Source: Ramlibacter sp. (GTDB lineage: Bacteria > Pseudomonadota > Gammaproteobacteria > Burkholderiales > Burkholderiaceae_C). Taken from it: a stretch of DNA of 8,929 nt. Below the pieces are notes generated by a model. It had not been told where the DNA came from, did no database searches, and saw only the letters and a list, made by a program, of their open reading frames with translations. A program made the position numbers and the translations under genes. The stretch's first letter is position 1, and each line of letters starts with the position of its first letter. Positions 5,986 through 8,929 of the stretch are shown piece by piece. The DNA is taken from positions 1-8,929 of the forward strand of contig JANXVP010000269.1 of assembly GCA_025351615.1 (NCBI GenBank), read 5' to 3'.

Positions 5986-6902
5986 AGCCAGTCCCGCCGG
6001 ACGATGTAGTTTCTGACCAGGTCGTCTTCCGGGGAGCCGGGCGTGGGCGTTTGCCGGTAGGCCCAGCTCGCCAGGGGCGGCATCGACATCAGGATCGATT
6101 CGGTGCGGCCGCCAGACTGCAGGCCAAAATGCGTTCCGCGGTCCCACACCAGGTTGAATTCCACGTACCGGCCACGCCTGTACAACTGGAATTGGCGCTC
6201 GCGCTCGCCATGGGGCGTGTCCTTGCGCCGGGCGAGGATCGGCATGTAGGCGCCGGTGAACGCGTTGCCGACGGCCTGCATCATCGCGAAGCCGGCTTCG
6301 AATCCACCGTCTGAAAAGTCGTCGAAGAAGATGCCGCCGATGCCGCGCTGCTCGCCGCGGTGCTTCAGGCAGAAGTAATCGTCGCACCAGGTCTTGAAGC
6401 GCGGGTACTTGTCGGCGCCGAAGGGCTGCAGCGCATCGCGGCAGGCGCCGTGAAAGTGCACCGCGTCCGGTTCGAAGCCGTAATACGGTGTCAGGTCCAT
6501 GCCGCCACCGAACCAGGACACAGGCTCGCCGTCTGCCGGCGTGGCGGTCAGCATGCGCACGTTCATGTGCACTGTCGGCGCATAGGGGTTGCGGGGGTGG
6601 AACACCAGCGAGACGCCGACGGCCTCGAACGGCGCGCCGGCCAGCCCCGGCCGGTGCTGCGTGGCCGACGCGGGCAGCCTGGGCCCCGTCACGTGGGAAA
6701 AGCCGCAGCCCGCCCGCTCGAAGACCGGGCCATCTTCCAGAATCATCGTGATGCCGTTGCCTTGCAGCGGTTCGCCCGGACTTTTCTGCCAGCCGTCGCC
6801 GAGGAAAGGCGTTCCATCGACGGCCGTGCAGGCGGCCGTGATGGTCTGCTGCAGCCCCAGCAGGTAGTCGCGCACTGCCTGCACTTGCTGCACGGCGCTC
6901 AT
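5982..6902 (-). CDS. hemF: Oxygen-dependent coproporphyrinogen III oxidase
   Basis: HemF decarboxylates two propionate side chains of coproporphyrinogen III to vinyl groups, giving protoporphyrinogen IX, and uses molecular oxygen. The protein is 306 residues (E. coli about 299), cytoplasmic and dimeric in known members. Signature blocks are intact: [14 protein letters not shown] (105-118), [12 protein letters not shown] (130-141), [20 protein letters not shown] (173-192) followed by FDD, and [20 protein letters not shown] (246-265) followed by [11 protein letters not shown]. His102, His112, His151 and His181 have exactly the spacing (10, 39, 30) of the four conserved histidines I recall for the E. 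coli enzyme (96, 106, 145, 175). The ATG at 6902 forms an ATGA overlap with the purD stop. Its TGA stop overlaps the proposed TTG start of nadD. Presence of this enzyme implies an organism able to live aerobically; it does not exclude an additional oxygen-independent HemN elsewhere. Confidence 0.98.
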   Translation of the reverse strand: MSAVQQVQAVRDYLLGLQQTITAACTAVDGTPFLGDGWQKSPGEPLQGNGITMILEDGPVFERAGCGFSHVTGPRLPASATQHRPGLAGAPFEAVGVSLVFHPRNPYAPTVHMNVRMLTATPADGEPVSWFGGGMDLTPYYGFEPDAVHFHGACRDALQPFGADKYPRFKTWCDDYFCLKHRGEQRGIGGIFFDDFSDGGFEAGFAMMQAVGNAFTGAYMPILARRKDTPHGERERQFQLYRRGRYVEFNLVWDRGTHFGLQSGGRTESILMSMPPLASWAYRQTPTPGSPEDDLVRNYIVRRDWL

Positions 6903-8185
6903 CCGGGGTGGCGCAGGGCGCGGTGTCCGATGTCGCGACGGAACTGGGCGCCGTCGAAGCGGATCTGGTCGGCAACTTCATAGGCACGCTGCTGCGCGGC
7001 TTTGACCGAATCCGCCAGCGCGGTGACGCACAGCACCCGCCCGCCGGCGGTCAGCGCCACGCCGTCCCGTTGCACCGTGCCCGCATGGAACACCATCGCG
7101 TCCTCGGCTTCCTTCGGGATGCCACGGATCGCATCGCCCTTGCGCGGATCGGCCGGGTAGCCGTGGGCAGCCATCACCACGCCCAGCGCAGTGCGACGGT
7201 CCCACTGCAGTTCCACCTGGTCCAGCGCGCCGGCGGTAGCGGCCATCATCACGTCGAACAGATCGGATTTCAGCCGCATCAGGATCGGCTGCGTCTCCGG
7301 GTCGCCCAGGCGGCAGTTGAATTCAAGCGTCTTGAGCTGTCCCTGCGGGTCGATCATCAGGCCGGCGTAGAGGAAACCGGTGTAGGGAATGCCGTCGCTT
7401 TCCATGCCGCGGATGGCCGGCAGGATGACTTCGCGCATGGCACGCGCGTGGATCTCCGGCGTCACCACCGGCGCCGGCGAATAAGCGCCCATGCCGCCGG
7501 TGTTCGGTCCCTGGTCGCCGTCCAGCAGGCGCTTGTGGTCCTGGCTGGTCGCCAGCGCGGTGACGTTCCTGCCGTCGCACAGGACGATGAAGCTCGCCTC
7601 CTCGCCCTGCAGGAATTCCTCGATCACGACGCGGGCGCCAGCGTCGGTGTGGCTGACGCCCGGCGTGTTGGCGCCTAGCATCAAATCGATTGCCGCATGG
7701 GCCTCTTGCGCCGTCATGGCGACAACGACGCCTTTTCCGGCCGCCAGGCCATCGGCCTTGACCACGACTGGCGCGCCCTGGCGATCGACGTAGGCGTGCG
7801 CTGCGGACGGGTCGCTGAACGTGTCGTATTCCGCAGTGGGAATGCCGTGCCGCTTCATGAACGCCTTGGAAAAAGCCTTGGAGCTTTCCAGCTGCGCGGC
7901 TTCGCGCGTCGGGCCGAAGATGCGCAGCCCGTGGGCGCGGAATTCATCGACCACACCGGCAGCCAACGGCCCTTCGGGGCCGACCACGGTCAGCGCGACC
8001 TCCTCCTGCTGCGCCCACTTGCGCAGCGCGACGATGTCGGTCAGCGGGATGTTCTCCAGCCGCGCGTCCACGGCGGTGCCGGCATTGCCCGGCGCAACGT
8101 AGACGGCCTGCACCTTGGGCGACTGGGCCAGCTTCCAGGCCAGCGCGTGTTCCCGGCCGCCGCCGCCAATGACGAGAACCTTCAT
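6899..8185 (-). CDS. purD: Phosphoribosylamine--glycine ligase (GAR synthetase)
   Basis: This is the ATP-grasp enzyme that joins 5-phosphoribosylamine and glycine to give GAR, the second step of de novo purine synthesis, in the cytosol. Its 428 residues match the usual length (about 429 in E. coli). Visible landmarks in order are the N-terminal nucleotide-fold loop [17 protein letters not shown] (3-19), the [17 protein letters not shown] hinge (102-118), the ATP-grasp loop [18 protein letters not shown] (139-156), [13 protein letters not shown] (225-237) and the metal/ATP-binding segment [16 protein letters not shown] (287-302). The C-terminal domain follows (about 330-428). No key residue appears to be missing. 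The ATG at 8185 overlaps the yebC stop as ATGA, and its own stop overlaps the hemF ATG in the same way. No good ribosome-binding site is seen, which fits translational coupling. PurH is the common neighbour of purD in other bacteria; here the neighbours are yebC and hemF. Confidence 0.98.
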   Translation of the reverse strand: MKVLVIGGGGREHALAWKLAQSPKVQAVYVAPGNAGTAVDARLENIPLTDIVALRKWAQQEEVALTVVGPEGPLAAGVVDEFRAHGLRIFGPTREAAQLESSKAFSKAFMKRHGIPTAEYDTFSDPSAAHAYVDRQGAPVVVKADGLAAGKGVVVAMTAQEAHAAIDLMLGANTPGVSHTDAGARVVIEEFLQGEEASFIVLCDGRNVTALATSQDHKRLLDGDQGPNTGGMGAYSPAPVVTPEIHARAMREVILPAIRGMESDGIPYTGFLYAGLMIDPQGQLKTLEFNCRLGDPETQPILMRLKSDLFDVMMAATAGALDQVELQWDRRTALGVVMAAHGYPADPRKGDAIRGIPKEAEDAMVFHAGTVQRDGVALTAGGRVLCVTALADSVKAAQQRAYEVADQIRFDGAQFRRDIGHRALRHPG

Positions 8186-8901
8186 AGCGAAGCGTTGTGG
8201 AACACATCCTGCACGTCGTCCAGGTCTTCCAGCACGTCGAGCAGTTTCTGCATCCGGGATGCGTCCTCGCCGGTCAGCTCGATGGTGTTTTCGGGCCGCA
8301 TCGTCACCTCGGCCAGGTCTGGCTTGAGGCCCGCGGCTTCGAGCGCGTTCTTGACGGTTTCGAAGTCGGCATAGGCCGTGAGCACCTCGATCGCGCCGTC
8401 GTCGTCGGCGATGACGTCCTGCGCCCCGGCTTCGAGTGCCACGTCCATGACCTTGTCTTCGCTGGCGCCCGGCGCCAGAATCATCTGGCCGACATGCTTG
8501 AACTGGAACACCACCGAGCCCGCGGTCCCCATGCTGCCGCCGTACTTGCTGAAGGCGTGCCGCACCTCGGCCACCGTGCGGACCTTGTTGTCGGTCATCG
8601 TGTCGACCAGGATCGCGGCGCCGCCGAAACCATAGCCCTCGTAACGAATTTCCTCGTAGTGCACGCCTTCCAGGTTGCCGGTGGCCTTGTCGATGTTGCG
8701 CTTGACGGTGTCGGCCGGCAGGTTGGCCGCTTTTGCTTTTTCCACCGCCAGCCGCAGGCGCGGATTGATGGCCAGGTCGCCGCCACCAAGACGGGCCGCC
8801 ACCATGATTTCACGGATGACGCGGGTCCACACCTTGCCGCGCTTCTCGTCCTGGCGCCCCTTGCGGTGTTGGATATTGGCCCATTTACTGTGTCCAGCCA
8901 C
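8182..8901 (-). CDS. yebC: YebC/PmpR/TACO1-family protein
   Basis: This is a 239-residue cytoplasmic protein of the YebC/TACO1 family, close to the family's usual length of about 240-250. Members were annotated as DNA-binding transcriptional regulators (PmpR type), and more recent work links the family to translation of difficult proline-rich stretches; the sequence alone does not decide between these roles. The family signature is clear: the N terminus [20 protein letters not shown] (residues 1-20), then [18 protein letters not shown] (about 45-62), the YEGYGFGG segment (88-94) and [12 protein letters not shown] (119-130). The acidic C-terminal part contains the [13 protein letters not shown] ending typical of the family. 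The start codon is GTG at 8901-8899, because the MAGHSKW start is invariant in the family and a good ribosome-binding site precedes it. The stop overlaps the purD start by 4 bp (ATGA), so the two are probably translationally coupled. It is the first gene of the run in this window; its promoter must lie at or beyond the right edge. Confidence 0.97.
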   Translation of the reverse strand: MAGHSKWANIQHRKGRQDEKRGKVWTRVIREIMVAARLGGGDLAINPRLRLAVEKAKAANLPADTVKRNIDKATGNLEGVHYEEIRYEGYGFGGAAILVDTMTDNKVRTVAEVRHAFSKYGGSMGTAGSVVFQFKHVGQMILAPGASEDKVMDVALEAGAQDVIADDDGAIEVLTAYADFETVKNALEAAGLKPDLAEVTMRPENTIELTGEDASRMQKLLDVLEDLDDVQDVFHNASL

Positions 8902-8907
8902 GAAGCA

Positions 8908-8913
8908 CCTTCT
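8908..8913 (-). promoter_or_regulatory. Ribosome-binding site of yebC
   Basis: On the minus strand AGAAGG lies 6 nt upstream of the GTG at 8901-8899. It is the clearest Shine-Dalgarno sequence in the window and supports the GTG start of yebC. Most downstream genes have weak or no visible ribosome-binding sites and seem to rely on coupling to the preceding gene. Confidence 0.7.
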
Positions 8914-8929
8914 GTCCTGATTTAATTCC

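Noticed and set aside
5986..6987. Long N-terminal extension of the nadD frame
   Set aside because: It overlaps hemF completely and encodes Arg/Ala-rich shadow sequence; NadD homologues start just before GGAFDPPH.
1..8929. Mobile element, CRISPR array, toxin-antitoxin or defence genes
   Set aside because: No transposase, integrase, regular direct repeats or accessory-type small genes were seen on either strand; all coding space is explained by ten recognisable families.

Overview
This is a GC-rich stretch of a betaproteobacterial chromosome, most likely Burkholderiales and possibly Comamonadaceae (Ramlibacter/Variovorax/Polaromonas-like). The assignment rests on codon use, protein style and the gene order yebC-purD-hemF-nadD-rsfS-rlmH-maf-rng; I could not run a search to confirm it. 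All ten genes lie on the minus strand, so transcription runs from high to low coordinates. All ten look complete. There are no RNA genes, insertion sequences, CRISPR arrays or phage genes.

Layout in transcription order: yebC (translation/regulatory factor), purD (purine synthesis), hemF (oxygen-dependent haem synthesis), nadD (NAD synthesis), rsfS (ribosome silencing), rlmH (23S rRNA methylation), maf (nucleotide pyrophosphatase), rng (RNase G), a CE4 polysaccharide deacetylase, and a GT4 glycosyltransferase. The genes are packed like one long operon: six of the nine junctions overlap (1, 4 or 8 bp), and the three gaps are 79, 26 and 19 bp. The first eight genes serve nucleotide/cofactor supply and ribosome/RNA maintenance. 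In E. coli, nadD/rsfS/rlmH and maf/rng are two separate clusters; here they are joined. The last two genes, an envelope-sugar pair coupled by an ATGA overlap, appear added to the end of the housekeeping run.

The window is mostly ordinary housekeeping DNA and I see no convincing new biological system. The points worth a second look are: a histone-H1-like Lys/Arg/Ala/Pro tail that doubles the length of RsfS; an AT-rich palindromic patch inside nadD that resembles a dispersed repeat; a strong GC hairpin in the only sizeable intergenic gap (rsfS-rlmH); a run of non-ATG starts (yebC GTG, nadD TTG, maf GTG); and an AT-rich left edge (about 1-60) with a possible leftward promoter for the next gene outside the window.

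Non-coding DNA is limited to 1-108, 1998-2023, 3500-3518, 4588-4666 and 8902-8929. No gene-free stretch exceeds 300 bases.
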